Positions 42,567 through 52,064 of a stretch of 64,000 nt of DNA are shown here, piece after piece (the stretch's first letter is position 1; each line of letters starts with the position of its first letter). Location: contig NZ_QEKO01000004.1 in the NCBI RefSeq assembly GCF_003096595.1, positions 124,001 through 188,000 on the forward strand, read 5' to 3'. The position numbers were made by a program, and so were the translations under genes. Under the pieces are notes generated by a model, which searched no databases, was not told where the DNA came from, and saw nothing but the letters and a program-made list of their open reading frames with translations. This DNA comes from Pusillimonas noertemannii (GTDB taxonomy: Bacteria > Pseudomonadota > Gammaproteobacteria > Burkholderiales > Burkholderiaceae_B).

Positions 42567-44843
42567 ATGGCGTTTTCGACTCTTCGCGGTGCGTCCTCCG
42601 GGCTTTTGGCGGTATTCAAAAAAGGCCCGCGCCTACGCAAGCGCCGCAAGGCCAAAAGCCAGCCCGCCCTTCCAAACGCCGCTGAAGCCACGCCCAACAC
42701 CATTGCGTCGCTGGCGCCCCTTACCAAGATCATCAGCCAGTACCTCGACCCCAAAGATGTCGAGCGCGTCAAAGAGGCCTACCGCTTTTCGGACCAGGCC
42801 CACCTGGGGCAATTCCGCGCCAGTGGCGAACCCTATATTTCGCACCCCATTGCCGTTACCGAAATCTGCGCGGGCTGGAAGCTCGACGCCGATTCCCTCA
42901 TGGCGGCCCTGCTGCACGACGTCATCGAAGACCAGGACGTTCCCAAGTCGGAACTCGCCGAGCGCTTCGGCCCCGACGTGGCCGAAATCGTCGACGGCCT
43001 GTCCAAGCTCGACCGCCTCGAGTTCGCCACCAAGGCCGAGCAGCAGGCCGAGAGCTTTCGCAAGATGCTCCTGGCCATGGCGCGCGACGTGCGGGTCATA
43101 CTCATCAAGCTGGCCGACCGGTTGCACAATATGCGCACCCTGGGCGCGATCGGCCCCGAGAAGCGCCGGCGCATCGCCCGCGAAACGCTGGACATCTATT
43201 CGCCCATCGCCCACCGCCTCGGCCTGAACTCGTTGTTTCGCGAACTGCAAGACCTCTGCTTCCAGGCCATCCACCCCAATCGCTATCAGACGCTGCACAA
43301 GGCGCTGCTGGCCGCCCGCGGCAATCGGCGCGAAGTGCTGGGCAAGATCACCGAGGCGGTCAAGGTGGCGCTGCCGGCCGCCGGCATCGAAGCCGAGGTC
43401 ACCGGGCGCGAAAAATCGCTCTACAGCATCTACACCAAGATGATCGAGCAGAAAAAGTCGTTCTCCGACGTGCTCGACATCTACGGTTTCCGGGTCGTTG
43501 TCCATACCCTGCCCGAATGCTATCTGGCGCTGGGCACGCTGCACCAGATGTACCGGCCGGTGCCGGGCAAGTTCAAAGACTACATCGCCATCCCCAAGCT
43601 CAATGGCTACCAGTCGCTGCACACCACCCTGGTCGGCCCCTACGGCACCCCCGTCGAGTTCCAGTTCCGCACGCGCGACATGGACCACGTGGCCGAAGAA
43701 GGCGTCGCCTCGCACTGGCTTTACAAAGACGACGACACCACGCTCAACGACCTGCAGAAGCGCACCCACCAGTGGCTGCAGTCGCTGCTCGACATCCAGA
43801 GCCAAACCGGCGATTCGGGCGAGTTTCTCGAGCACATCAAGGTCGACCTGTTTCCTGACGCGGTCTATGTATTCACGCCGCAGGGCAAGATTCTTTCCCT
43901 GCCGCGGGGCGCAACGCCCGTCGATTTCGCCTACGCCATCCACACCGACATCGGCAACCACGCCATCGCCTCCAAGATCAACGGCGAATACTCGCCCCTG
44001 CGCACCGAACTGCGTAGCGGCGATTCGGTCGAGATCGTCACCTCTCCCTCGTCGCGGCCCAGCGCTCAGTGGCTCAATTACGTGCGCACCGGCCGCGCCC
44101 GCTCCGAAATCCGCCATTACCTGCGCACGGTCAAATACGAAGAGTCGGTGGCTTTCGGCCAGCGCCTGCTCAACCAGGCCTTCGACCAGCTCAATCTGCC
44201 CCACCCCGCGGCCGACGACCCCGAATGGGAAAAGCTCGCCAAGGGCTCGGGCGCCAGTTCACGCGAAGAAATACTCGCCGACATCGGCCTGGGCAAACGC
44301 CTGGCGGCCGTGGTGGCACGCCGCTTCGCACCTGAAAACGCCATTCTGGCCACTACCGCCGCGGCGGTCGACGAGCTTACCGCCACCACCAGCGCGCCTA
44401 TCCTCATACAGGGCAACGAAGGCCAGGCGGTTCAGCTTGCCCCGTGTTGCGGCCCCCTGCCTGGCGACGCCATCATCGGCGGCATCCGGCTGGGCCACGG
44501 CCTGGTGGTGCACATGGCAGAATGCGCAGTCGCCCAGCGCCAGCGCGCCCGCGAACCCGAACGCTGGATACCCGTAGCCTGGGACAGCAACACCGCGCGC
44601 CACCTGTCCACCCGGCTGGACGTCACCGTCATCAATGAAAAAGGCGTGCTGGGGCGGCTTGCAGCCGAAATCAGCGACGCCGACTCCAATATCCTGCATC
44701 TCACCATGCACGAGGACGACGCCTCGTCCACCACCATGCTGCACGTCACCGTCCAGGTCGATGGCCGCAAGCACCTGGCCCAGGTCATACGCGCCATCCG
44801 CCACGTGCCCCAGGTGCAAAAAATCGTCCGTATCAAGGGCTAG
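42567..44843 (+). CDS. spoT: Bifunctional (p)ppGpp synthase/hydrolase, RelA/SpoT family
   Basis: 758 aa. A basic N-terminal tail is followed by an HD hydrolase domain with Ser-His-Pro and His-Asp-Val-Ile-Glu-Asp (both His-Asp elements intact, so hydrolase competent). A synthetase domain has Gly-Arg-Glu-Lys-Ser-Leu-Tyr-Ser-Ile-Tyr and Tyr-Gln-Ser-Leu-His-Thr-Thr, then come TGS (about 440-500), helical and ACT domains. It makes and destroys the stringent-response alarmone. The start at 42567 follows AGGCGGG; an in-frame ATG at 42219 lies inside gmk and gives non-family sequence. It is the third gene of gmk-rpoZ-spoT. Confidence 0.95.
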   Translation: MAFSTLRGASSGLLAVFKKGPRLRKRRKAKSQPALPNAAEATPNTIASLAPLTKIISQYLDPKDVERVKEAYRFSDQAHLGQFRASGEPYISHPIAVTEICAGWKLDADSLMAALLHDVIEDQDVPKSELAERFGPDVAEIVDGLSKLDRLEFATKAEQQAESFRKMLLAMARDVRVILIKLADRLHNMRTLGAIGPEKRRRIARETLDIYSPIAHRLGLNSLFRELQDLCFQAIHPNRYQTLHKALLAARGNRREVLGKITEAVKVALPAAGIEAEVTGREKSLYSIYTKMIEQKKSFSDVLDIYGFRVVVHTLPECYLALGTLHQMYRPVPGKFKDYIAIPKLNGYQSLHTTLVGPYGTPVEFQFRTRDMDHVAEEGVASHWLYKDDDTTLNDLQKRTHQWLQSLLDIQSQTGDSGEFLEHIKVDLFPDAVYVFTPQGKILSLPRGATPVDFAYAIHTDIGNHAIASKINGEYSPLRTELRSGDSVEIVTSPSSRPSAQWLNYVRTGRARSEIRHYLRTVKYEESVAFGQRLLNQAFDQLNLPHPAADDPEWEKLAKGSGASSREEILADIGLGKRLAAVVARRFAPENAILATTAAAVDELTATTSAPILIQGNEGQAVQLAPCCGPLPGDAIIGGIRLGHGLVVHMAECAVAQRQRAREPERWIPVAWDSNTARHLSTRLDVTVINEKGVLGRLAAEISDADSNILHLTMHEDDASSTTMLHVTVQVDGRKHLAQVIRAIRHVPQVQKIVRIKG

Positions 44844-44960
44844 CAGGGCTAGCTCGCCCCACGCAGCCCGGCACAGCGCCCGCCTGGCGGTTCACGCCCC
44901 TGGGTCGGTCACTGAAAGCGTTCAGAAAAAACCGCGCGGCACGCGACTCTTTCAAGGAAA

Positions 44961-45833
44961 TCAGGGCTCGAACGCGCCGATGAAAATCGCCGGGTCGACC
45001 CGGTTGCCGTTCAGGCTTACATTCCAATGCAGATGCGGCCCGGTGGCCCGGCCGGTGGAGCCCACTTTGCCGATCACCTGGCCCCGTTGCACCGTTTGCC
45101 CCACTTGAACCTCGGCGGCTGAAAGATGGCAGTACATGGTGACCAGCCCCTGGCCATGGTCCAGGAAGATGGTCTTGCCATTGAAAAAGTAGTCGTCAAC
45201 GATGGTGACCACGCCGTCGGCTGGCGCCTTCACGGGCGTGCCCTTGGGCACGGCGAAATCGAGTCCCGAATGCGCATTGCGCTCTTCGCCGTTGAAAAAA
45301 CGCCGCAGGCCGAAGGGGCTGGAAAGCCTGCCGCCGTCCACGGGACGGTCCAGCATGACATTGCTGGGCAGGTCGGGACGAAACTGCCCGTATGCCGCGA
45401 TCTGCGCCTTGTACTCGCGTTCGAAACGGGCCTGCTGCGCAGGGTCCGGATTGACGTAGCTCTGGTTCTTCAGCTTGATGTGCTGCTCTTTGTAGCGCTT
45501 GGCCCGCACTTCGAAAGGCACGGTGCGCGCCTGCCCGTCCACGCTCACTTTCAGCGATTTCGTGCCCGGAGAGGTCTTCAGGTCGATGCCCGCCAGGGCA
45601 ACCCACTGCTGGTCACTGTCGCGCATCACAAGAACCGGCTTGCCCTCGTACCGGACCGTGGGCGCAAGCTGCGATTCCCCCAGCGCCACCACCGCCACGC
45701 CGCCCGGAACGGGTTTGCCCAACGTGCGGGCAACGTAGCCCTGGGCATGCACCGCGCCCGCCATCAAAAGGCACAGGGCCGCCACCCCCGCGCGCGTAAT
45801 CATCTCCGTTACCGGCCTGCCAAAACAAAACAT
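44961..45833 (-). CDS. Periplasmic M23 (LytM) peptidase
   Basis: 290 aa. The signal peptide ends around Val-His-Ala-Gln. An Ig-like N-terminal domain contains Phe-Glu-Val-Arg-Ala-Lys-Arg-Tyr-Lys-Glu-Gln and a helical linker. The LytM zinc site is complete: His-Ser-Gly-Leu-Asp, His in Met-Tyr-Cys-His-Leu-Ser and His-x-His in Gly-Pro-His-Leu-His-Trp. It probably cleaves peptidoglycan cross-links. The start at 45833 follows AGGGG; 45917 adds 28 residues before the signal peptide. Confidence 0.92.
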   Translation of the reverse strand: MFCFGRPVTEMITRAGVAALCLLMAGAVHAQGYVARTLGKPVPGGVAVVALGESQLAPTVRYEGKPVLVMRDSDQQWVALAGIDLKTSPGTKSLKVSVDGQARTVPFEVRAKRYKEQHIKLKNQSYVNPDPAQQARFEREYKAQIAAYGQFRPDLPSNVMLDRPVDGGRLSSPFGLRRFFNGEERNAHSGLDFAVPKGTPVKAPADGVVTIVDDYFFNGKTIFLDHGQGLVTMYCHLSAAEVQVGQTVQRGQVIGKVGSTGRATGPHLHWNVSLNGNRVDPAIFIGAFEP

Positions 45834-45923
45834 GCCTTTACCCCTTTTGATTTCCCTGGTTTGCCAACGGTACTCGAGCGCCGCCCGCGGCTCGGGTGCG
45901 GACCACACGTGCCGCACGCGACT

Positions 45924-46820
45924 TCACGCCGCACGGCGGCGCTGGAAGCGCGCGAACGGCCTCTGCACATTGCAGGCCAGCACGCCGACAAGCGCCACCG
46001 CAAAGCCCAGCAGCTGAATAGGCTGCAAGCGGTCGCCGAACAGCAGATACGCCTGGATGCCGGCCAGCGGAGGAGCCAGAAACATCAGTGACGCCGCCCT
46101 GGTGGCCTGGCCGCTGCGTATTATCCACACCAGGATCATCGTGCCTATGCCGGTCATGACGAAAGCCGCCCACAACAACGAGGCCCACAAGGTGGGCGAC
46201 CACACCCAGCGGTCTTCGCCAAGCACCCAGACGAAAAATCCGGTGAACATCATTGTGCCGATATTCTGCAGCACGGCCGACACCCGGATGTCCACCGCCG
46301 CGATCGACGTCTTCTGCAGCAAGGTGCCCAAGGTAATCGACAGTATGGCCATGAAGGCGATGGCCAGGATGCCGGGGGTAAAGCCCGCGGCGCCCGCCGA
46401 CGTGCCCAGGGCCGGCTGGATGACCAGAAACACGCCGGCCAGGCCCAGCATCAGGCCCACCCAGATCTTGGCGGTGGGAATCTCTTTGAGTATGGGAATG
46501 GCCAGCACGGCGGTCAGCAAAGGCTGCAGCGAACCGATAAGAGCCATCACCGCCGGCGGCAGGCCGCCGCCGATGGCCCAATAGCAGCCCGACAGGTACA
46601 GCCCCTGTAGCAGAACCCCCGCCAGCAGGTGCTTGGGCACTTCGCGCCAGGGCGGCCACCGGGCCTTGGAATACAAGGCGATGCCGGTGAACAGCACCGC
46701 CGCGATACAGACGCGTATGAAGAGGAAAAGCGTGGGGTCGGCATAAGGCACGATGGCCTTTCCCACGATGAAACCGGTGGACCAGATATACAAGAACAAT
46801 GCAATGAGAAGCAGCTTCAT
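45924..46820 (-). CDS. EamA (DMT superfamily) transporter
   Basis: 298 aa, ten hydrophobic helices in two EamA repeats. The first opens with Ile-Trp-Ser-Thr-Gly-Phe-Ile-Val-Gly-Lys-Ala; the second has Gly-Thr-Leu-Leu-Gln-Lys. Members export amino acids, purines or other metabolites; the substrate here is unknown. The start at 46820 is preceded by AGGA. Upstream in-frame starts out to 47015 give Cys- and Arg-rich sequence and overlap the ATPase gene, so they are rejected. Confidence 0.88.
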   Translation of the reverse strand: MKLLLIALFLYIWSTGFIVGKAIVPYADPTLFLFIRVCIAAVLFTGIALYSKARWPPWREVPKHLLAGVLLQGLYLSGCYWAIGGGLPPAVMALIGSLQPLLTAVLAIPILKEIPTAKIWVGLMLGLAGVFLVIQPALGTSAGAAGFTPGILAIAFMAILSITLGTLLQKTSIAAVDIRVSAVLQNIGTMMFTGFFVWVLGEDRWVWSPTLWASLLWAAFVMTGIGTMILVWIIRSGQATRAASLMFLAPPLAGIQAYLLFGDRLQPIQLLGFAVALVGVLACNVQRPFARFQRRRAA

Positions 46821-46894
46821 GGGCGTCCTGCGCAAACGACAAGCGCTAAGGTAACACGTCCGGCCCGCTGGCCCGCGAGCCTGGGCCGGCAGCG

Positions 46895-46913
46895 GCCCAG
46901 GCATGGCCTGGGC
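46895..46913 (-). terminator. Hairpin after the YbbA-like ATPase gene
   Basis: GCCCAGGC-ATG-GCCTGGGC is a perfect 8-bp stem with a 3-base loop, 13 bases after the ATPase stop. A second 8-bp stem, GGGCCAGG (46934-46941) and CCTGGCCC (46947-46954), lies in the last codons. There is no T-run. Confidence 0.45.
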
Positions 46914-46926
46914 ACGGCAGGTACAG

Positions 46927-47619
46927 CTAGTATGGGCCAGGTACGGCCTGGCCCTGCAGCCTGCCCCCATGCAAGCGCAATTGCCGCTGGCAGCGGCCCG
47001 CCAGCTCGGGGTCATGCGTAACCATGACCAGCGTGGCCTGCCGCTCGGAAAGCAGCGAGAACATCAGCTCGATGATAAGCGCGCCATTGTGCTGGTCGAG
47101 GCTGCCGGTAGGCTCGTCAGCGAACAGCAGGCTGGGCTCGACGACGAAGGCGCGCGCCAGCGAAACACGCTGCTGTTCTCCGCCTGAAAGCGTGCGCGGA
47201 TAATGATGCAGGCGCGAATCCAGCCCAACGCGCTCAAGAGCCTCGCTTGCCGCGCGCAAGGCCGGCTTGCCGGCAAGCTCGAGCGGCAGCATGACGTTTT
47301 CGAGTGCTGTAAGATGGGGCAGCAACTGAAACGACTGGAACACGAAGCCCACGTGGGCGGCGCGCAGAGCGGCCCGCCCCTCTTCATCCAGCGAAAATAG
47401 GTCTTGGCCCAGCAGCCTTACCTGGCCCCTGGTGGGAACATCCAGGCCCGCCATCAATCCAAGCAAGGTCGACTTGCCCGAACCCGAGCTTCCGGTAATG
47501 GCGACAGCCTCGCCCTTTGCCACGTCGAAACTGATGTCGGCAAGAATGTCGATCGTGCCGGATGAATCGGCCACTTGCCTGCCAAGATTTCTTACTTCTA
47601 TCGAATGGACCTGACTCAT
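46927..47619 (-). CDS. ybbA: ABC transporter ATP-binding protein, YbbA/LolD type
   Basis: 230 aa. Walker A Gly-Ser-Ser-Gly-Ser-Gly-Lys-Ser-Thr, signature Leu-Ser-Gly-Gly-Glu-Gln-Gln-Arg and Walker B Leu-Leu-Phe-Ala-Asp-Glu-Pro-Thr-Gly-Ser-Leu-Asp are standard for MacB/LolD-type ATPases. As in E. coli it is divergent from tesA; here the two ATGs share the bases AT within CATG (47617-47620). In E. coli ybbA is followed by the large permease ybbP, but here an EamA gene follows, so the permease is elsewhere or lost. The start at 47619 matches the family; 47784 lies inside tesA. Confidence 0.87.
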   Translation of the reverse strand: MSQVHSIEVRNLGRQVADSSGTIDILADISFDVAKGEAVAITGSSGSGKSTLLGLMAGLDVPTRGQVRLLGQDLFSLDEEGRAALRAAHVGFVFQSFQLLPHLTALENVMLPLELAGKPALRAASEALERVGLDSRLHHYPRTLSGGEQQRVSLARAFVVEPSLLFADEPTGSLDQHNGALIIELMFSLLSERQATLVMVTHDPELAGRCQRQLRLHGGRLQGQAVPGPY

Positions 47620-48256
47620 GCATACCCGCTGGAAATTGTTGATCGCAAGCCTGTTGCTTCTGGGCTGGCTCGGTGGCGCCCGGGCTGAAAACCCGCAACC
47701 TTCAAACCATAACATCCTGGTGATAGGCGACAGCCTGTCGGCTGAATACGGCATCCGAAGAGACTCGGGATGGGTGCGGATCATCCAGCAACGGCTTCAG
47801 CAGGAAGCGGCCGACTACACAATGCGCAACGCGAGTATAAGCGGAGACACCACCAGCGGGGGGCTCAGCCGCATGCCGGCGGCGCTTGAACGCTACAGAC
47901 CCGCCATCGTGGTCATCGAGCTGGGCAGCAACGACGCGCTGCGCGGCCTGCCGCTGGACATGACGCGCGGCAACCTGGCCCGCATGATAGCCCTGGCCAA
48001 AGACGCGGGCGCCCGTGTGGTGCTGGCGGGCATGCAGATCCCGCCCAATTACGGGCGGCCGTATTCAGAGCAGTTCCGGACGCTTTTCGTCGACCTGGCC
48101 AAAGAGCACGAAACGGGCTTCGTGCCCTTTTTGCTGGAGGGCGTTGCGTTGGACAGGACGCTGTTCCAGGACGACGGCATGCACCCCAACGAAGAGGCGC
48201 AGTCCCTTATCGCCGATAACGTCTGGGCGGTGTTGGGGCCGATGGTGGCGGGCTGA
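47618..48256 (+). CDS. tesA: Periplasmic GDSL esterase / acyl-CoA thioesterase I-like
   Basis: 212 aa. A signal peptide (cleavage near Gly-Ala-Arg-Ala) leads to a SGNH hydrolase. Block I is Gly-Asp-Ser-Leu-Ser with the nucleophile Ser, block II has Ser-Gly-Asp-Thr-Thr-Ser-Gly-Gly, block III has Gly-Ser-Asn-Asp-Ala-Leu-Arg-Gly and block V Asp-Gly-Met-His-Pro-Asn. E. coli TesA is a multifunctional thioesterase, lysophospholipase and esterase. It is divergent from ybbA with overlapping start codons and convergent with ppiD, 7 bases apart. Confidence 0.93.
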   Translation: MHTRWKLLIASLLLLGWLGGARAENPQPSNHNILVIGDSLSAEYGIRRDSGWVRIIQQRLQQEAADYTMRNASISGDTTSGGLSRMPAALERYRPAIVVIELGSNDALRGLPLDMTRGNLARMIALAKDAGARVVLAGMQIPPNYGRPYSEQFRTLFVDLAKEHETGFVPFLLEGVALDRTLFQDDGMHPNEEAQSLIADNVWAVLGPMVAG

Positions 48257-48263
48257 AATTAAA

Positions 48264-50231
48264 TCAGCCCTGCTGTTCTTCAGGCTGCAGGGCCTTATCG
48301 CTTTCGGGCAGCATGCGGACGTTGGCGGCTTCACGCATGGCATTGAGCACGGCGGCCTGTTCAGCCATGCCCACGGCCTGCCCGATCTGGGCCGCCAAAG
48401 ACGCCTGCAGCACCGGGTCGGCCTTGCCGGCCTGGGCACCTTCGACCCGCACAAGCACGTAACCCTGGGCGCCCTCGACGCCCACATAGGCGGGCAAGCT
48501 TTGAGTATCGGCGCCAAAGGCGGCATCGAGCACGGGCTTGCCCACCTCTTGGGGATTGACACGGCTGACGACCTGCGCCGAACCAAAGCCCTCGGGCACC
48601 TCGTTGCCCGCCTTGCCCTTGAGCTCGGCCAGCACTTCTTCGCCCGCCTTGCGGGCGGCGTCGCGCGAGCGTTCGGCCTGCAGGCGCTCACGGATGAATG
48701 CATCGGCCTTTTCAAGCGGCAGCACGTGTGCTGGGGTGATCTCGTTCACGCGCACGACGACCATGACGCCCGGCGAGATTTCGATTACGCCGGAGTTGTG
48801 CTTTTCGGTGTAGGTCTGGCTGGAAAACAGGGCGCGGCGCACACGCGGATCATCCAGGACCTGGGCGTCGTCGCTTTGGGCGGCGGCATTGTCACCCTTG
48901 ATGTCGGCAGCGCCCAGCAGGCGGTCGCTGGCGATGCCGTCGGCCTTGCGCACTTGCAGGCCCAGCGCCTGGGCGGCGGGCTGCAGGCTGGTCTGATCGT
49001 CGTACACCAGGTCGGTCAGGCGGGTGGCCATCTCGGCGTAGCGATCGGCGGCAAGCTGGCGGCGGATCTCGGCCTGGACTTTGGCCTTGGCCTGCTCGAA
49101 GGTCTCGCCCGCTTCGACCTGGACATCTTCGGCCAGGAAGACGTGGTATCCGTCGGGCCCCTGGACGGCACCCGAAACCTCGCCCTTCTTCAAGGCGAAT
49201 ACAGCCTCTTCAAGTGCGGCGGGCCAGGAACCCTTGGTGATCCATCCAAGCTTGCCGCCCGAGTTGGCGGTGCCGGCGTCCTGGGACTCGGTCTTGGCGA
49301 CTTCGGCAAACTGGGAAGGATCGGCCGCGACACGCTGGGCAATGGCCTCGGCCTTGCCGCGAGCCTCGTCGCGCTGCGCCGCGGGGGCGTTTTCGGGTGC
49401 CTCGATGAAAATATGACTGACCTGCACGCGGGCGGGCATGACGTAGCGCGACTTGTTCTGCTCGTAGTAGGCGCGCATTTCGGACTCGGTGATTTCAGGC
49501 AGGCCCTGCATGGCTGCGGCCTCGTCGAGCAGCAGGTAGTCGGCCGACACGTACTCGGGCACCTGCAGATGCTGCTGGTTGGCGTCGTACCAGGCTTTTA
49601 CGTCCGCGTCGGAAATCTGGATCTGCTTGGTGTAGTTGGCCGCCTCAAAGGCGCGCAGGCGGACGGTGCGCTGCGCGGTCAGGGCCTGCTCGACCTCTTG
49701 CGTTACCGAGGCGGGCACGCCGGCCGTGGCGCCCACCGGGCCCAGTACCCGCTGCAAGGCCAGCTCGGCGCGCTGCCCCTGTTCGAAATCGCGGCTGCTT
49801 ACCCCCATGGCGGCCAGCACTTCGTTGTAGCGCTGGGGCGAAAAGCGGCCGTCTTCCTGAAGCTCGGGAATGGAGGCGATGGCCTCGCGCAGCACGGCGT
49901 CGGAAACGCTGAAGCGCTCTTGCGTAGCTTCGTCGATGATCAGCCGCCGTTCGATCAGGGACTGGAGCAAGGCCGAGCGCGCTTCCGGCGTATCGAGAAC
50001 GGCCGGGTCGAATGCCCCGCCCGCACTGCTTTGCATGCGTTGCAGCTGGTTGCGGCGCGCTTCGTCGAACTCTTGCCGCGTGATCGCCGAGTCGCCGACC
50101 TCGACCAGGTCGTGGTCGCCTGAAACATAGTTGGTGTACCCGCTGACGCCGATCAGGGCGAACGACGGCAGGATCAGGATCAGCAGCACGAATTGCATCA
50201 AGCGCTGATGTGTACGGATAAAATCGAACAT
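48264..50231 (-). CDS. ppiD: Membrane-anchored periplasmic chaperone/peptidyl-prolyl isomerase, PpiD-like
   Basis: 655 aa. One N-terminal membrane helix (about 12-32) is preceded by Phe-Asp-Phe-Ile-Arg-Thr-His-Gln-Arg, the PpiD start. A SurA-like chaperone region follows (Ile-Thr-Arg-Gln-Glu-Phe, Arg-Arg-Leu-Ile-Ile-Asp-Glu). The parvulin domain (about 266-365) has Val-Ser-His-Ile-Phe-Ile, Gly-Gly-Lys-Leu-Gly-Trp and Gly-Tyr-His-Val-Phe-Leu. A C-terminal second domain follows. It assists folding of proteins leaving the Sec translocon. Confidence 0.93.
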   Translation of the reverse strand: MFDFIRTHQRLMQFVLLILILPSFALIGVSGYTNYVSGDHDLVEVGDSAITRQEFDEARRNQLQRMQSSAGGAFDPAVLDTPEARSALLQSLIERRLIIDEATQERFSVSDAVLREAIASIPELQEDGRFSPQRYNEVLAAMGVSSRDFEQGQRAELALQRVLGPVGATAGVPASVTQEVEQALTAQRTVRLRAFEAANYTKQIQISDADVKAWYDANQQHLQVPEYVSADYLLLDEAAAMQGLPEITESEMRAYYEQNKSRYVMPARVQVSHIFIEAPENAPAAQRDEARGKAEAIAQRVAADPSQFAEVAKTESQDAGTANSGGKLGWITKGSWPAALEEAVFALKKGEVSGAVQGPDGYHVFLAEDVQVEAGETFEQAKAKVQAEIRRQLAADRYAEMATRLTDLVYDDQTSLQPAAQALGLQVRKADGIASDRLLGAADIKGDNAAAQSDDAQVLDDPRVRRALFSSQTYTEKHNSGVIEISPGVMVVVRVNEITPAHVLPLEKADAFIRERLQAERSRDAARKAGEEVLAELKGKAGNEVPEGFGSAQVVSRVNPQEVGKPVLDAAFGADTQSLPAYVGVEGAQGYVLVRVEGAQAGKADPVLQASLAAQIGQAVGMAEQAAVLNAMREAANVRMLPESDKALQPEEQQG

Positions 50232-50394
50232 GGACGGACTCGCGCACCTTGCTGTCGGCGCCCGTGGCGCCCCAGCTTATTTATATTTACGATTTATGGT
50301 CTTTTGCCCCGATGGGCCGAACGCCGCCGACCCATACGCAATACCGGCCGGGCGCCGAAGTTTTGCAGTTTACCATCACTGGAACACTACGCTC

Positions 50395-51138
50395 ATGTGG
50401 CCCTACCCACGAATCATCGCCCATCGCGGAGCGGGACGCCTGGCTCCCGAAAACACGCTGGCGGCCATGCGGCTGGCTGCAGGCCTGGGCCTGTCCATGG
50501 TGGAGTACGACGTGGCGCTCAGCCGCGACGAAATGCCCATCGTCCTTCACGACCGCGACCTGCGGCGCACCTCGAACGGGCACGGCAATGCCGACGAACT
50601 GAGTTTCACCGACCTGGCCCGGTACGATTTCGGCGGCTGGCACAGCCCGCCCTATGCCGGCGAGCCGCTGGCCACGCTTTATTCGATTGCCGCCTTCACC
50701 CTGGCCAACCGCATGCACAGCAATATCGAGATCAAGCCGCAGCCGGGCCGCGAGGCACTGACCGGCCGGGTGGTCGCCCAGATGGCGGCAAGGCTATGGA
50801 AAGATGCGGAAGCTCCGCCCTTGCTGTCTTCATTTTCAGAAGACGCGCTGCGGGCGGCCCGAGACACGGCGCCCCAACTGCCGCGCGCCCTGCTGCTCGA
50901 AGGCCCGCTTGCCGGTGACTGGAGCGACCGCATGTCGCGGCTTGGCTGCGCCGCGCTGCATCTGGAACAAGAGCACATCAACCCTCGGGTGATTCAAGCC
51001 GTGCACCGCAAAGGCTATAAAATAGCCGCCTGGACCGTCAATGACGCCGAGCGGGCACGCGATCTGCTGCAATGGGATTGCGACGCGGTATTCACCGACG
51101 CCATAGACACACTGCCCGGCGCTCTTCAACCCACATAG
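50395..51138 (+). CDS. ugpQ: Glycerophosphodiester phosphodiesterase, UgpQ-like
   Basis: 247 aa cytoplasmic TIM-barrel enzyme that hydrolyses glycerophosphodiesters to glycerol 3-phosphate and an alcohol. Catalytic motifs are His-Arg-Gly-x-x-x-Leu-Ala-Pro-Glu-Asn-Thr, Val-Glu-Tyr-Asp-Val, His-Asp and Asn-Ile-Glu-Ile-Lys. There is no signal peptide, hence UgpQ rather than GlpQ. The start at 50395 gives the normal N-terminus; a longer frame from 50230 reads through the ppiD promoter region. Stop and next gene are 8 bases apart. Confidence 0.92.
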   Translation: MWPYPRIIAHRGAGRLAPENTLAAMRLAAGLGLSMVEYDVALSRDEMPIVLHDRDLRRTSNGHGNADELSFTDLARYDFGGWHSPPYAGEPLATLYSIAAFTLANRMHSNIEIKPQPGREALTGRVVAQMAARLWKDAEAPPLLSSFSEDALRAARDTAPQLPRALLLEGPLAGDWSDRMSRLGCAALHLEQEHINPRVIQAVHRKGYKIAAWTVNDAERARDLLQWDCDAVFTDAIDTLPGALQPT

Positions 51139-51146
51139 GCCCGCCC

Positions 51147-51998
51147 TTGTTCAGCTATCGACACGCCTTTCACGCCGGCAACCATGCCGACGTGCTCAAG
51201 CACGCCATACTCGTTCACATCCTTGACCACTTCAATCTCAAGGATAATCCCTACTGGGTCATGGACACCCATGCGGGCGCGGGCATCTACGACCTTACCA
51301 GCGACTGGGCCAGCACCAACGGCGAGTTCGCCGACGGCCTGGACCGCCTGCTGGGCCCCGGCGAAAAGCCCGAGCTCATCACGCGCTACCTGGAAGAGGT
51401 CCAGCGCTTCAATCCCGACGGCGTAGCCAACTTCTATCCCGGCTCGCCCTGGCTGGCCCTGGGTGCCCTGCGCGACAAAGACAGGCTGCGCCTGTTCGAG
51501 ATGCACCCCTCGGAAGTCGAAGTACTCAAACACAATCTTGCCCAGCAGGACAAGCTGGCAATCCGCCAGACCGCCGTCTATGAAGCCGACGGATTCTCGG
51601 GGCTGAAGGCCCTGCTGCCGCCGCCCACGCGCCGGGGCATCGTGCTGGTCGACCCCTCGTACGAAGACAAGAGCGACTACCGCAAGGTGATGCAGGCGCT
51701 TGACGAAGGCCTGAAGCGCTTTGCCACCGGCTGCTATGTGGTGTGGTACCCGCTGGTGCAACGGCGCGAAGTGGCCGAAATGACACGGTCGCTGGAAAAA
51801 CTGAAGGTGCAATGGACCCACGCCACGCTGACCGTGCGCAAGCCGGCCAAGACCGGTTTCGGCCTGCACGGCAGCGGCATGTTCGTCATCAACCCGCCCT
51901 ATACCTTGCGCGAGCGGCTCGAACAGGCCCTGCCCTGGCTCGCCACCACGCTGGCGCAGGACGACAGGGCCGGCCATACGCTGAAAGCCTCCGCCTAG
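51147..51998 (+). CDS. rlmJ: 23S rRNA (adenine2030-N6)-methyltransferase, TTG start
   Basis: 283 aa. The family N-terminus Leu-Ser-Tyr-Arg-His-Ala-Phe-His-Ala-Gly-Asn-x-Ala-Asp-Val-x-Lys-His begins here as TTG-TTC-AGC-TAT; the ATG at 51072 lies inside ugpQ and gives a foreign N-terminus, so a TTG start is preferred. SAM-binding residues lie in Asp-Thr-His-Ala-Gly-Ala-Gly. The catalytic motif reads Asp-Pro-Ser-Tyr-Glu where E. coli has Asp-Pro-Pro-Tyr. It methylates A2030 of 23S rRNA. It is probably coupled to ugpQ. Confidence 0.9.
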   Translation: MFSYRHAFHAGNHADVLKHAILVHILDHFNLKDNPYWVMDTHAGAGIYDLTSDWASTNGEFADGLDRLLGPGEKPELITRYLEEVQRFNPDGVANFYPGSPWLALGALRDKDRLRLFEMHPSEVEVLKHNLAQQDKLAIRQTAVYEADGFSGLKALLPPPTRRGIVLVDPSYEDKSDYRKVMQALDEGLKRFATGCYVVWYPLVQRREVAEMTRSLEKLKVQWTHATLTVRKPAKTGFGLHGSGMFVINPPYTLRERLEQALPWLATTLAQDDRAGHTLKASA

Positions 51999-52064
51999 GC
52001 CCGCCCGGCCCCTGGAACCGCGCTTCGCGACGAAGCAGGGCCACCAGCAGCCTGGATGCGGGGG

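Noticed and set aside
51072..51146. ATG-initiated 25-residue N-terminal extension of rlmJ
   Set aside because: It lies inside ugpQ and precedes the conserved family N-terminus, which starts at the TTG at 51147.
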